Source: Deltaproteobacteria bacterium (GTDB lineage Bacteria; Desulfobacterota; Desulfobacteria; Desulfobacterales; Desulfatibacillaceae). From it: DNA of 64,000 bases. How positions within the stretch are numbered: the stretch's first letter is position 1; each line of letters opens with the position of its first letter. Below are positions 49,782-58,972 of this stretch, piece after piece. The stretch lies in NCBI GenBank assembly GCA_016235345.1, contig JACRLG010000023.1:124001-188000 (forward strand), in the 5' to 3' direction. Below the pieces are notes generated by a model. The model ran no database searches, was not told the DNA's origin, and worked only from the letters and a program-made list of their open reading frames with translations. Position numbers and translations under genes: made by a program.

Positions 49782-50489
49782 TCAGGGGAGCTTCACGTTC
49801 ACCGCCTGCCCCGCCCTTGCCGCCACCGTGACGGGTTTGCCGTCCAGGCTCAGACGGACAGCCTGTGGGCTCCCCACCAGAAGGTTGAATTCGCGCTTGG
49901 CGGTCAGGCTGATGGTCTGGCCGGGCTTGAGCGAAAAGCGCCTGATTTCGACTCCGTCGGCCATGGCCCTCACCCAGGTTTCCGAAACGGCGGTGATCCT
50001 AAGGTGAAGGAGCCGCCCGGACTGCGTTTCGGTCCTCGCCGCCGCACGGACCGGGGGCATGGACTTTTGCGCTCCGGGATTCCGCTCCGCCTCGTCGCCC
50101 GGAAGGCAGATCATGATGACCAGCACCGTGACAAGAAGCGTGAAGGCCGCAAGAACCCCAAGCTGGATCAGCCAAGTCGTAGCGCTTGCCGCGTGGAAGC
50201 CCTTCCGGGCCGGTGGAAGGGCCTTCAAAAGGGCCTTCCCGTACAGGGCCAGGATTTTTTCGGTGTCGGCCCCGATCGCTTCGGCGTAGGCTTTCACGAA
50301 GCCCTTTACAAAGGCCGGGGGCGGAAGGCTATCCCAGTCCTCCTTTTCCAGAAGAAGAAGGGTGGCCTGGGTGATCCGGGTCTTTCGGCTCACGTCGGAA
50401 AGAGTGAGGCCCTTTTCCTCCCTTTTCGCCTTGAGATGGCTTCCGAAGGAAACGCGAGGCTCGTTTGGCTCCCAACCTGTTTCCTTCAC
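49782..50489 (-). CDS. rodZ: RodZ-like cell-shape protein (HTH, membrane helix, DUF4115)
   Basis: 235 residues. The N-terminal HTH (about 15-75: HLKAKREEKGLTLSDVSRKT) is followed by a basic segment and one membrane helix (about 112-134). The periplasmic C-terminal DUF4115-like beta domain (about 155-235: VSETWVRAMADGVE, FSLKPGQTISLTA) completes the RodZ architecture. RodZ links cytoskeletal MreB to the wall-synthesis complex, where RodA (a SEDS protein) and PBP2 work. It starts 6 bases after the surA-like stop, so it is cotranscribed with it. Confidence 0.87.
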   Translation of the reverse strand: MKETGWEPNEPRVSFGSHLKAKREEKGLTLSDVSRKTRITQATLLLLEKEDWDSLPPPAFVKGFVKAYAEAIGADTEKILALYGKALLKALPPARKGFHAASATTWLIQLGVLAAFTLLVTVLVIMICLPGDEAERNPGAQKSMPPVRAAARTETQSGRLLHLRITAVSETWVRAMADGVEIRRFSLKPGQTISLTAKREFNLLVGSPQAVRLSLDGKPVTVAARAGQAVNVKLP

Positions 50490-50495
50490 CTTTGC

Positions 50496-51491
50496 TTACC
50501 GTATGACCTTTATGTGCGCCTTCTTTTTGAGAGACGCAACCCAAGTCGTGTAGCGCTCGTTTACGGCCTTGTTGTGAATGGCCCGCCGGATTTCCGGGGT
50601 GGCCTCGGCAAGGCTTTTGCCGGAGCTTTTCGTTACGCTGTCCAGGAAAATCACCGCCTGGCCGGTGGGAGTTTGAAGAGGAGCGGAAATGTCGCCCTCT
50701 TTCATGACGGCCACTTTTTCCTGGTAAAAGGGGGCCAGGTCGGAAAGCAACCAGAAACCCAGGTCGCTCACTTCCACCTTGGGAAGGCCTTGGCCGAACC
50801 TTTTGCCCACGTCGGTTATGGAAACCGCCTGGGCAAGCGCCGTGCGGGCTTCGAGGAGCCTTGCAGCGCCTTCCTCCCCGCCCGCCGGGTCGGCGGAAAG
50901 GCTCCAGATATGGTAGGTGGACTTTCCCTCGAACCTGTCCCTGTGTTCCTCGTAGAATTTTTTGATTTCGTCCTCGGTCACCACTATGCGCGAGGCAACC
51001 TCCCTTTCCATGAGCCTCGCCCGCAGAAGGCTCTCCCTCTGGGCCTTGCGGAAGCCCTCCATGGTCATGCCCTGGGCCTTGAGGGCCGCAAGAAGGTCTT
51101 CTGCGGTCATGGAGTTTTCCTGCTTCAATTGCTCTATGTAGGCATCCAGGTCCTTTTCGTCCACCTTTATTCCAAGGCGAAGGCTTTCCTGGTCAACGAG
51201 CTTTCTTTCTATGAGGCCGTTTATGGCCTCTTCCCTGATTTTGAAGATGAGCGCCTGCTCCTCCTCGTAATCCAGGTGCTGGGACCTGATTTCACGGACA
51301 TAGGGCGCTATTGCCAGGTCCAGCTCGGAAAGTTTCACTATGTCGTTGTTGACCACCGCCACCGCGCGATCCACCAGCCGCGCCCGGGCAGTGGCCGGAA
51401 GAACGGCGGATGCCGTGAACCCGGCTATTGCCAGAAGGAAAAAAAGTGCGGATGCTTTGGGAAGGAAGAATTTTGCGGCGTTTTGGCGCAT
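50496..51491 (-). CDS. surA: SurA-like periplasmic peptidyl-prolyl isomerase/chaperone
   Basis: 331 residues. A hydrophobic export signal (FFLPKASALFFLLAIAGFTASAV, about 8-30) precedes the SurA N-domain (DRAVAVVNNDIVKLSELDLAIAPYV) and one parvulin domain (about 185-285: YHIWSLSADPAGG, ADLGFWLLSDLAPFYQEK). E. coli SurA has two parvulin domains; one is seen here, as in many deltaproteobacteria. It would escort outer-membrane proteins through the periplasm. The gene lies 36 bases after mfd. Confidence 0.85.
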   Translation of the reverse strand: MRQNAAKFFLPKASALFFLLAIAGFTASAVLPATARARLVDRAVAVVNNDIVKLSELDLAIAPYVREIRSQHLDYEEEQALIFKIREEAINGLIERKLVDQESLRLGIKVDEKDLDAYIEQLKQENSMTAEDLLAALKAQGMTMEGFRKAQRESLLRARLMEREVASRIVVTEDEIKKFYEEHRDRFEGKSTYHIWSLSADPAGGEEGAARLLEARTALAQAVSITDVGKRFGQGLPKVEVSDLGFWLLSDLAPFYQEKVAVMKEGDISAPLQTPTGQAVIFLDSVTKSSGKSLAEATPEIRRAIHNKAVNERYTTWVASLKKKAHIKVIR

Positions 51492-51527
51492 TGGCCTAGG
51501 GCTCCTTTGGAGGTCTGTGGGCGGGGA

Positions 51528-54500
51528 TTACAACCCATTTGAATCTTTACAGTTAACACGGCGGGCCAATTCTTTCAATACGTTTTTGGCCGAACTCACC
51601 CGGCTCCTGACGTCATCGCCCGCTATGGCCACCCGGATGCCTCCATCCGGGGTGATTTTGACGGTCCCCTTCGACTGCGAGGCCATTTCCAGTATCCCCT
51701 GGGGACGGGCCATGTGGTCGGGGGAAAAGAGGAGGTTCAAGTAAATTCCGGCAAGGTCCAGACGCCTGACCCCCGCGTCCCGGCACATGATTTTGAGCAT
51801 TATCTTGTAAAGAAGCTGGGAGGCCGGGGCCGGAAGCCTTCCGAAGCGGTCGGAGAGCTCCTTCATGAAGCTTCCCACCTGGCTCACTTCGTTCATGCGG
51901 GCCAGCCGCCTGTAGCATAAAAGCCTCTGGTCCGCGTCAGGAACCATGTCGATGGGAAGGAAGGCGTCGAAATCCACGCTTATTTCGGGCTCCAGCACCT
52001 CCTCCACCTTTTCGCCCTTGAGGCGCGACACGGCCTCCTCCATGAGCCTTAGGTACATCTCGTAGCCCACCGCCGCAACGTGGCCGCTCTGGCTGGCCCC
52101 CAGCACCGTGCCGCCGCCGCGTATCTGAAGGTCGCTCATGGCTATGGCGAAGCCCGCCCCAAGGTCCCGATGCTCCATCAGGACCTTCAACCTGCGCTGG
52201 GCGTCCCGGGTCATCTCGGTGTCCGGGGGGATGAGGAGGTAGGCGAAGGCCGCATCCTCGCCCCGGCCCACCCGGCCCCGAAGCTGGTACATCTGGGCCA
52301 GGCCGAAGTGGTCGGCCTTGTTGATGATGATGGTGTTGGCCGCAGGGATGTCGAGGCCCGATTCAATGATTGAGGTGCATACCAGTACGTCCGCCTGGCG
52401 CTCTATGAAGCGCATCATGATCTTTGCCAGGTCGTCTTCGGGAAGTTGCCCGTGGGCCACGGCGAACCGGGCTTCGGGGACCAGGTCGTGAAGGCGGCGG
52501 GCCATGGCGTGGATGCTGGCCACCCTGTTGTGCACGAAAAACACCTGTCCCTGCCGGGCCAGCTCCTTTCTTATGGCGTCGGCCACCAGGGCGTCCTCGA
52601 AGGGGGTGACGTAGGTGGTGATGGGGCGGCGCTGTTCGGGCGGCGTGTTGATGACCGAGATGTCGCGTATGCCGGAAAGCGACATGTTCAGCGTGCGCGG
52701 AATGGGCGTGGCGGTTAAGGCCAATACGTCCACTGTTGCGCGGAATTTTTTGAGCTTTTCCTTGTGGCTTACGCCGAAGCGCTGCTCCTCGTCGATCATG
52801 AGAAGCCCCAAGTCCCTGAATTCAACGTCCTTTGAAATGAGCCTGTGGGTTCCTATGGCGATGTCGACCCTGCCCTCCGAGATTCCGGCGATTATCTCCT
52901 TCTGCTCCTTGGCGCTCCGAAAGCGGTTGAGGCAGGCCACCTTCACCGGGTAGCCCCGGTACCGGGCCAGGAAGGTGCGGTAGTGCTGCTCCGCAAGGAT
53001 GGTGGTGGGGGCCAGGAAGGCCACCTGCTTTCCGTCCGCTATGGCCTTGAAGGAGGCCCGGAGCGCCACCTCGGTCTTGCCGTAGCCTACGTCCCCGCAC
53101 ACCAGCCGGTCCATGGGCTGGCCCTTTTCCATGTCCGCCAGCACCTCGTCTATGGTGCGGGCCTGGTCCGGGGTCTCCTCGTAGGCAAAGCCTGCCTCGA
53201 ACTCGGCGAAATACTCGTCCGGCGCGGAAAAGGCGTAGCCCTGGCGAACCTTGCGGGCCGCGTAGAGGTCCAGGAGGTCCCTGGCGATTTTTTCGACGTC
53301 CTTCTTGACCTTGTGCTTGACCTTCTCCCAGCTTCCGCCCCCCAGCTTGTCCAGGGGTGGGCCAGCCTCGGAAACCCCCCGGAATTTCTGGACCAGGTTC
53401 GAGCGGTCTACCGGCAGATAGAGCCGGTCGTTGTCCTTATAGGAGAGAATCAGGAAATCGGCGGAAACCTCGTTCACCTTCATGGTGCAAAGGCCCTCGT
53501 ACCGGGCGATTCCGTGATCGACGTGCACCACGTAATCGCCCTGGTTCAGGCTTCCCAGGTCCAGAAGCTCGGTCCGGGGGCGCTCGGCCACCGACTTTTC
53601 CGTGCGGCGGCGGGAGCCGAAGATTTCAGCGTCCGTTATGAAGGCGAGCTTTTCCGACACCCACTGAAAGCCCGACGAAAGCCTGCCCAGGGCTATTCTC
53701 ACCGGGTTTTCGCCGGAAAGATCGCCAAAGGGCGTCCAGTTGCGGGCCGTGGCCACGTGATAGGGCAGGAGGATGCTTTCCAGGCGCTTGGCCTGCTCCT
53801 TGCCCGGAACGGTCAGCACCGTCACCGCGCCCGCCTTTACGAGGGCCGCGATCCTGTCAGCAAGAGGGGCAAGGGGCCTTTCGTGTTCCCGGCTCAAGGA
53901 CAGCTCGTGTTTCAGGCCCTGGTTGTCGGCCACTGAAAACGAAAACACCCTTTTGACCCCGCCCTCGGTTTCGGGCTCGTTCAAGGGCATTGCGCTCACG
54001 TTCAGGGCAACGAAATCCTTGATGTTTTTCTCCAGCTCGGAGGCGGTGAGCCAGGCTGCGGAAGGGGACAGGCACATCCTTTTTTCCGCGATGCTGGTCT
54101 CGTAATAGGCCTCGGCCTTTCCCAGGACCTGGGCCGCCCGGTCGGAAAATTCGGCGGGCTCCACTGCCACGCACAGCATGTTCGGGGGCAGGTAGTCGAA
54201 AACCGTGGTGGTGCGATGGTACAGGAGGGGCAGGAAGGCCTCGATTCCAGGAAACCGGCCCTCGTCTTTTATCTTCTGGATGAGCTCGCGCACCTGGCTT
54301 ATGGAAAGCCCCCTGGTGAGGGCCTCCTCCCGAACCCTGTTCACCACCCTTGGGAGGTTTTCGGGCGCGATCACCGCCTCACCGGCGGGCAGGATCACGG
54401 CCTCGTCCAGCTTTTTTATGGTGCGCTGGGTGGAGGATGAAAAAAGCCTTATGGAGTCCACCGTGTCGCCGAAAAACTCCAGGCGCAGCGGGTCGGTGTA

Positions 54501-55076
54501 GCCGGGCGGAAAAACATCGACTATCCCGCCCCTCACCGAAAACTCGCCCGGGGACTCCACAATAAGGGAGGCGGTGTAGCCGCCCCAGGCCAGCTTTTCC
54601 AGGAAGGCGTCCCGGTCGGTGTCCTCGCCAGCGGCGAGAAGCTCGGCGTAGGAGGAAATCTCCTCCTTGGGAACGAGCCTGGAAAGGGCGGCCTCCGGCG
54701 TTACAGCGATCACTGCGGGCGGGTTTTTTCCGCTCATCAGGCGAAAAAGGAGCGACACCCTGGCGCAGGCCGTCTCAGGCCCGTAGACCACGCCCCGAAA
54801 GGCCATCTGGTGATAGGGGGGAAACTCGGCGAGGTCAGGGGATACCCCGTCTGAAGGCGGCAGGAAAAATTCCAGGTCCGATAAAAGCCGTGAAATATGG
54901 CGCTTTGTGGGACAAAGTACAAGCATGGGACGGCGGAGGTCCCGGTAAAGGCGGGCCAGGAGCATTGCCGCAGCCCCCTCTCCCACCCCCGTGGCCCACA
55001 GGCCGCCCCTTCTGCTTCCAAGGGCCGCCGCCAGGTCCGAAAGACCCGGCGGCGCGTATTTTTCGGGTTCCTCCAT
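51528..55076 (-). CDS. mfd: Transcription-repair coupling factor
   Basis: 1182 residues from the ATG at 55076 (GGGAG upstream); a GTG at 55097 is an alternative adding 7 residues. The UvrB-like N-terminal part (PPYHQMAFRGVVYGPET region) is followed by the RNA-polymerase-interaction domain (DYVVHVDHGIARYEG, about residue 510). The RecG-like motor has Walker A GDVGYGKTEVAL and the DEEQ box IDEEQRFGVSHKEK. The C-terminal block (about 1030-1110) closes the family order. Mfd displaces stalled polymerase and recruits UvrA to template lesions. It is the first gene of the minus-strand block and has a good promoter. Confidence 0.96.
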   Translation of the reverse strand: MEEPEKYAPPGLSDLAAALGSRRGGLWATGVGEGAAAMLLARLYRDLRRPMLVLCPTKRHISRLLSDLEFFLPPSDGVSPDLAEFPPYHQMAFRGVVYGPETACARVSLLFRLMSGKNPPAVIAVTPEAALSRLVPKEEISSYAELLAAGEDTDRDAFLEKLAWGGYTASLIVESPGEFSVRGGIVDVFPPGYTDPLRLEFFGDTVDSIRLFSSSTQRTIKKLDEAVILPAGEAVIAPENLPRVVNRVREEALTRGLSISQVRELIQKIKDEGRFPGIEAFLPLLYHRTTTVFDYLPPNMLCVAVEPAEFSDRAAQVLGKAEAYYETSIAEKRMCLSPSAAWLTASELEKNIKDFVALNVSAMPLNEPETEGGVKRVFSFSVADNQGLKHELSLSREHERPLAPLADRIAALVKAGAVTVLTVPGKEQAKRLESILLPYHVATARNWTPFGDLSGENPVRIALGRLSSGFQWVSEKLAFITDAEIFGSRRRTEKSVAERPRTELLDLGSLNQGDYVVHVDHGIARYEGLCTMKVNEVSADFLILSYKDNDRLYLPVDRSNLVQKFRGVSEAGPPLDKLGGGSWEKVKHKVKKDVEKIARDLLDLYAARKVRQGYAFSAPDEYFAEFEAGFAYEETPDQARTIDEVLADMEKGQPMDRLVCGDVGYGKTEVALRASFKAIADGKQVAFLAPTTILAEQHYRTFLARYRGYPVKVACLNRFRSAKEQKEIIAGISEGRVDIAIGTHRLISKDVEFRDLGLLMIDEEQRFGVSHKEKLKKFRATVDVLALTATPIPRTLNMSLSGIRDISVINTPPEQRRPITTYVTPFEDALVADAIRKELARQGQVFFVHNRVASIHAMARRLHDLVPEARFAVAHGQLPEDDLAKIMMRFIERQADVLVCTSIIESGLDIPAANTIIINKADHFGLAQMYQLRGRVGRGEDAAFAYLLIPPDTEMTRDAQRRLKVLMEHRDLGAGFAIAMSDLQIRGGGTVLGASQSGHVAAVGYEMYLRLMEEAVSRLKGEKVEEVLEPEISVDFDAFLPIDMVPDADQRLLCYRRLARMNEVSQVGSFMKELSDRFGRLPAPASQLLYKIMLKIMCRDAGVRRLDLAGIYLNLLFSPDHMARPQGILEMASQSKGTVKITPDGGIRVAIAGDDVRSRVSSAKNVLKELARRVNCKDSNGL

Positions 55077-55106
55077 TGTCTCCCTGCCCGGTTCCACCGG
55101 AGGCGA

Positions 55107-55135
55107 AAACTACTCCACACTTTGATGCATGTCAA
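55107..55135 (-). promoter_or_regulatory. Promoter of the mfd block
   Basis: On the minus strand: TTGACA (55135-55130), 17 bases, TAGTTT (55112-55107). The -35 is perfect, the -10 weak. It lies about 30 bases before the mfd start. Confidence 0.5.
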
Positions 55136-55195
55136 TCGGTTGCCTCTGGCCGCCCTATCTGATATGACGAGTGAAATTCAACATGGAGAGGGTTC

Positions 55196-56026
55196 ATGGA
55201 TCGGATAAAAATACTTATCAGCGGAATTCCGGGCAAGGTGGGCGTAAACCTTGCCGGGCATTTTCTGGCCGACGGGCGCTTCACGCTCCTTCCCGTGGCT
55301 CTCACCGGGCCGGGGGTGCCTGAGGAGCCCGTAAGCGTCTCCGGGGCGTCCATCGCCATCGTGGGGCCGGAAAGGCACCGGGAAGCGCTGTCCCGCCTGA
55401 AGGGCCAGGAGGGCGGGTTCATCGTCATCGACTATTCCCACCCGTCCGCCGTGAACGCCAACGCCGCCCTCTACTGCGGTCTCGGAATAAATTTCGTCAT
55501 GGGCACCACCGGCGGGGACCGGGCTGAACTCAGCCGGACCGTGGAAAAATCCGCGTCCTGCGCGGTCATCGCCCCAAACATGGCCAAGCCCATAGTGGGC
55601 TTCACCGCCATGATGGAGTACATGGCGGAAAATTTTCCGGGGATTTTTTCGGGATGGGACCTGTCTATAAAAGAGAGCCATCAGGCGGGAAAGGCCGACA
55701 CCTCCGGCACGGCAAAGGCCATGGTGGGCTTTTTCAACAAGATGGGCCTCGATTTTTCCGCCGACCGAATTTTTTCCGAGCGCGACCTGGAGCGTCAGCG
55801 CAGGGACTGGGGCATCCCGGAGGAGCATCTTACGGGCCACGGCTGGCATACCTATGACCTTACCTCGCCCGACAAGACCGTGAAGCTTTCCTTCACCCAC
55901 AACATTTCGGGCCGGGACGTGTATTATCCGGGCACCGCCGATGCGGCGATTTTTCTTTCAAGGCGCGTGGCGGAGGGAAACCGGGGAAAGGTTTACTCAA
56001 TGCTGGACGTCCTGAGGCAGGCTTAA
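55196..56026 (+). CDS. dapB: Dihydrodipicolinate reductase family protein (DapB)
   Basis: 276 residues. The N-terminal Rossmann loop is ILISGIPGKVG (about 6-16), and a central GTTGG follows. The catalytic block KESHQAGKADTSGTAKAM (about 157-174) corresponds to the DapB substrate site 'E-x-H-H-x-x-K-x-D-x-x-SGTA'. The second His is replaced by Gln, the position that normally protonates the substrate, so the activity should be tested. It would reduce dihydrodipicolinate in lysine and peptidoglycan precursor synthesis. GGAGAGG precedes ATG. It is transcribed divergently from mfd. Confidence 0.85.
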   Translation: MDRIKILISGIPGKVGVNLAGHFLADGRFTLLPVALTGPGVPEEPVSVSGASIAIVGPERHREALSRLKGQEGGFIVIDYSHPSAVNANAALYCGLGINFVMGTTGGDRAELSRTVEKSASCAVIAPNMAKPIVGFTAMMEYMAENFPGIFSGWDLSIKESHQAGKADTSGTAKAMVGFFNKMGLDFSADRIFSERDLERQRRDWGIPEEHLTGHGWHTYDLTSPDKTVKLSFTHNISGRDVYYPGTADAAIFLSRRVAEGNRGKVYSMLDVLRQA

Positions 56027-56072
56027 CGTCGCGCCTGTTTCAACGGGCTGCCAACAATAACGGAGAATATTC

Positions 56073-57875
56073 ATGAAACGGATCGCCATTCTTGTCTCGC
56101 TCCTCCTCGTTGCAGGGCTGGCCTTTGCCGCCGACGGGATGTTTCCAGGGCCGGGCTGGAAGGAGAAGCCCAACCCCCTGGCAGGCGCGCACGCCCAAAG
56201 GGGCGGCCAGATGGCGAGCTTTCTGGGGCCATCGCCCAAGAGCCTCAACTACTACCTGGAATCAAGCTCGCTGGCCAGCGAGGTATTCGGCCTCATGTAC
56301 GAGTCGCTCCTGGGCATGGACCCGGTGACCCTGGAATACATTCCGGGCCTTGCCGCCAAATGGTCCATCTCCGCAGACAAGCGCACCTATGCCTTCTATA
56401 TGGACAAGAAGGCCAAATGGAGCGACGGCAGGCCCGTCACCGCCAAGGACGTCAAGTTCACCTTCGACGCCATACTGGACCCAAAGAACATGACCGGCTC
56501 CCACAAGGTGGCGCTCGCCCGGTTTTCCTCACCGGTTGTGGTGAACGCCTCCACCATAAGGTTCACCGCAAAGGAGGTCCACTGGAAGAACCTCCTGGCC
56601 CTGGGCGGTTTTCAGATTCTTCCGGCCCACGCCTGGGCGGGCCAGGACTTCAACAAGGTCAACTTCTCATTTCCGGTGGTTTCCGGGCCATTCAAAATGG
56701 GGGCCTACAAGCAGGGCGTCAGCCTCACCATGCTCCGCAGGAATGACTGGTGGAGCGCGGCATCCCCCGGCGCCAAGGGAACCTACAACTTCGACCGGCT
56801 TCATTTCCTTTTCTACGAGGAGCGCGAAAACGCCTTCGAGGCCTTCAAGAAGGGGGCTTTCGACCTTTATCCCATCTACACCTCAAGGATGTGGGTGAAG
56901 GAGACCACGGGCGAAAAATTCCAGAAAAACCTCATCGTCAAGCAAAGGGTGCACAACCATAACCCGGTGGGCTTCCAGGGTTTTGCCATGAACATGCGCC
57001 GGGCACCCTTCAACGACCTTAGGGTCCGCAAGGCCATGGCCCTTCTTCTGGACCGGCCCAAGATGAACGCAACCATCATGTACAACCAGTATTTTCTCCA
57101 GAACTCATATTACCAGGACCTCTACTCCCCGCCCTCGTCCTGCCCCAACCCCCAGACGCCATTCGACAAGAACGCGGCCCGGAAGCTCCTGGCCCAGGCG
57201 GGCTGGAAGGCGGACCCCAAGACGGGAATTCTCATGAAGGCGGGAAAGCCCTTCAGGTTCCAGTTTTTGAGCCGGGACGCATCGAGCGGGAAATTCCTGT
57301 CCATCTATCAGCAGGATTTGAAGGACGTGGGAATCTCCATGGAGATCGTGGTGAAGGACTGGGCCGCCTGGATGAAGGACATGGAGAATTACTCATTCGA
57401 GATGACCTGGGCCGCCTGGGGGGCCGGGCTTTTCAAGGACCCGGAAACCATGTGGTCGTCAAAGGAGGCGGCGCGCACGGCGGGCGACAACATTACCGGC
57501 TTCGCGGACAAGGCCGTGGACCAGCTAATCGAAAAGCAGAAGACCCTGTTTTCCGTGGCGGCCCGGCACGACATCTGCCGCAAGATAGATAAATTGGTTT
57601 TCGCCCAGTACCCCTACGCCCTTTTGTGGAACATAGATTACGTCCGTCTCCTTTACTGGAACCGGCTGGCCACCCCGGACTGGGTGCTTTCCAAGTACGG
57701 CGACGAGTCCTCGGCCAACGCCCTTTGGTGGATAGACCCGGACGACCAGGCCGCCTTTGACGACGCCCTTAGAAAGGGGACCTCCCTTCCGGCCCGGCCA
57801 GGGGCAGTGGTCTTCTCGAAGGTTTTCAGGCAGCGGGCGCAACTCGTCCCGGCCCGGATCCAACCCCTAACCTGA
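56073..57875 (+). CDS. Peptide ABC transporter substrate-binding protein
   Basis: 600 residues. A signal peptide (MKRIAILVSLLLVAGLAFA) is followed by an SBP family 5 fold: LGPSPKSLNYYLESSSLASEVFGLMYESLLG (first lobe), WSISADKRTYAFYMDKKAKWSDGRPVTAKDVKFTF, and a C-terminal lobe ending in WRIDPDD-like sequence. It binds oligopeptides or related solutes in the periplasm for the two permeases encoded directly downstream (20 bases apart). The set resembles E. coli YejA-B-E, which imports microcin C-type peptides. No ATPase gene follows. Confidence 0.88.
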   Translation: MKRIAILVSLLLVAGLAFAADGMFPGPGWKEKPNPLAGAHAQRGGQMASFLGPSPKSLNYYLESSSLASEVFGLMYESLLGMDPVTLEYIPGLAAKWSISADKRTYAFYMDKKAKWSDGRPVTAKDVKFTFDAILDPKNMTGSHKVALARFSSPVVVNASTIRFTAKEVHWKNLLALGGFQILPAHAWAGQDFNKVNFSFPVVSGPFKMGAYKQGVSLTMLRRNDWWSAASPGAKGTYNFDRLHFLFYEERENAFEAFKKGAFDLYPIYTSRMWVKETTGEKFQKNLIVKQRVHNHNPVGFQGFAMNMRRAPFNDLRVRKAMALLLDRPKMNATIMYNQYFLQNSYYQDLYSPPSSCPNPQTPFDKNAARKLLAQAGWKADPKTGILMKAGKPFRFQFLSRDASSGKFLSIYQQDLKDVGISMEIVVKDWAAWMKDMENYSFEMTWAAWGAGLFKDPETMWSSKEAARTAGDNITGFADKAVDQLIEKQKTLFSVAARHDICRKIDKLVFAQYPYALLWNIDYVRLLYWNRLATPDWVLSKYGDESSANALWWIDPDDQAAFDDALRKGTSLPARPGAVVFSKVFRQRAQLVPARIQPLT

Positions 57876-57894
57876 CGGGAACCATCGGACAAAA

Positions 57895-58935
57895 ATGGAC
57901 CGCAGAACCTACTTCATCCGCCGACTGCTCCTGGTGATTCCGACGTTTTTCGGCATCACCCTAAGCTGCTTCGTCCTTTTGCACTTCGTTCCGGGCGGGC
58001 CGGTGGAAATGGCCATACTTTCCATGCGCGGCCTTGCAACGGGTGAAAGCGCCCGGTTCACCGAGTCCAAAGGGGCCGTCTCCGAGGAGCAGCGCGAGGC
58101 CATAAAGGCCCATTACGGCTTTGACAGGCCCATGCACGTAAGGCTTTACAGGTGGTACGTCACGGACCGGCTGGGGCTTGCGGCGGAATCCTACAAGTTC
58201 TCGGAAAAAACCGCGTGGCAGCTTATAAAGGAGCGCTTTCCGGTCTCCCTCATCTTCGGGTTCACGGGCTTTTTCCTCTCCTACCTCGTGTGCATACCCT
58301 TGGGAGTCGCCAAGGCCCTGAGGCACGGAAAGCCCTTCGATTTTTTAAGCTCGGTGGTTGTCTTCATCGGCTACGCGGTTCCCCCCTTCGCCTTCGGCAT
58401 GGTCCTTAAGATGCTCTTTGCCGGCACGGTTGACGGTTTCTGGGACATCTTCCCGGCAGCCGGGTTTCACGGCCTGGACTACGAGACCCTTTCGTTCTGG
58501 GGCAGGGCGAAGGACACCGCAAGCCACATGTTTCTGCCGGTCGCCTGCTACATGATAGGCAGCTTCGCGGTACTCACCATTCTGATGAAGAACTCCCTTC
58601 TGGACGAGATCGGCAAGGACTACGTGCGCACGGTGCTTGCCAAGGGCGGATCCATGAAAAGGGCCGTGTGGCGGCACGCCTTCCGGGCGAGCCTGGTTCC
58701 CATCGCCACGGGTTTCGGCTCCATTCTGACCGTCATGTTCGCCGGGTCGGTATTGATCGAGCAGGTTTTCGAGATACCCGGAATGGGGCGCCTGAGCCTC
58801 GAGGCCATAGTGGGCAGGGATTACCCGCTTTTCATGGCGATTTTGTCCGTTACCTCAATTCTTGGCCTTCTGGGAAACGTGCTGTCGGATTTCTGCTATG
58901 TGCTGATTGATCCGAGAATTAGCTTCCAGAAATGA
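57895..58935 (+). CDS. yejB: Peptide ABC transporter permease, YejB-like
   Basis: 346 residues with six membrane helices, and the short N-terminal motif FIRRLLLVIPTFFGITLSCFVLLHFVPGGPVE typical of DppB/YejB. The EAA-type coupling loop is EIGKDYVRTVLAKGGSMKRAVWRHAF (about 238-265), and ends GRDYPLFMAILSVTSILGLLGN follow. It forms half of the transmembrane channel; the other half is the next gene. The weak ribosome-binding site suggests coupling with the substrate-binding protein gene. Confidence 0.9.
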   Translation: MDRRTYFIRRLLLVIPTFFGITLSCFVLLHFVPGGPVEMAILSMRGLATGESARFTESKGAVSEEQREAIKAHYGFDRPMHVRLYRWYVTDRLGLAAESYKFSEKTAWQLIKERFPVSLIFGFTGFFLSYLVCIPLGVAKALRHGKPFDFLSSVVVFIGYAVPPFAFGMVLKMLFAGTVDGFWDIFPAAGFHGLDYETLSFWGRAKDTASHMFLPVACYMIGSFAVLTILMKNSLLDEIGKDYVRTVLAKGGSMKRAVWRHAFRASLVPIATGFGSILTVMFAGSVLIEQVFEIPGMGRLSLEAIVGRDYPLFMAILSVTSILGLLGNVLSDFCYVLIDPRISFQK

Positions 58936-58972
58936 TTTGAACCCGTAACAATATCCCTTCCCCTGGATTTTA

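Noticed and set aside
50004-51542. 512-codon plus-strand frame
   Set aside because: It is antisense to rodZ-like and surA-like genes.
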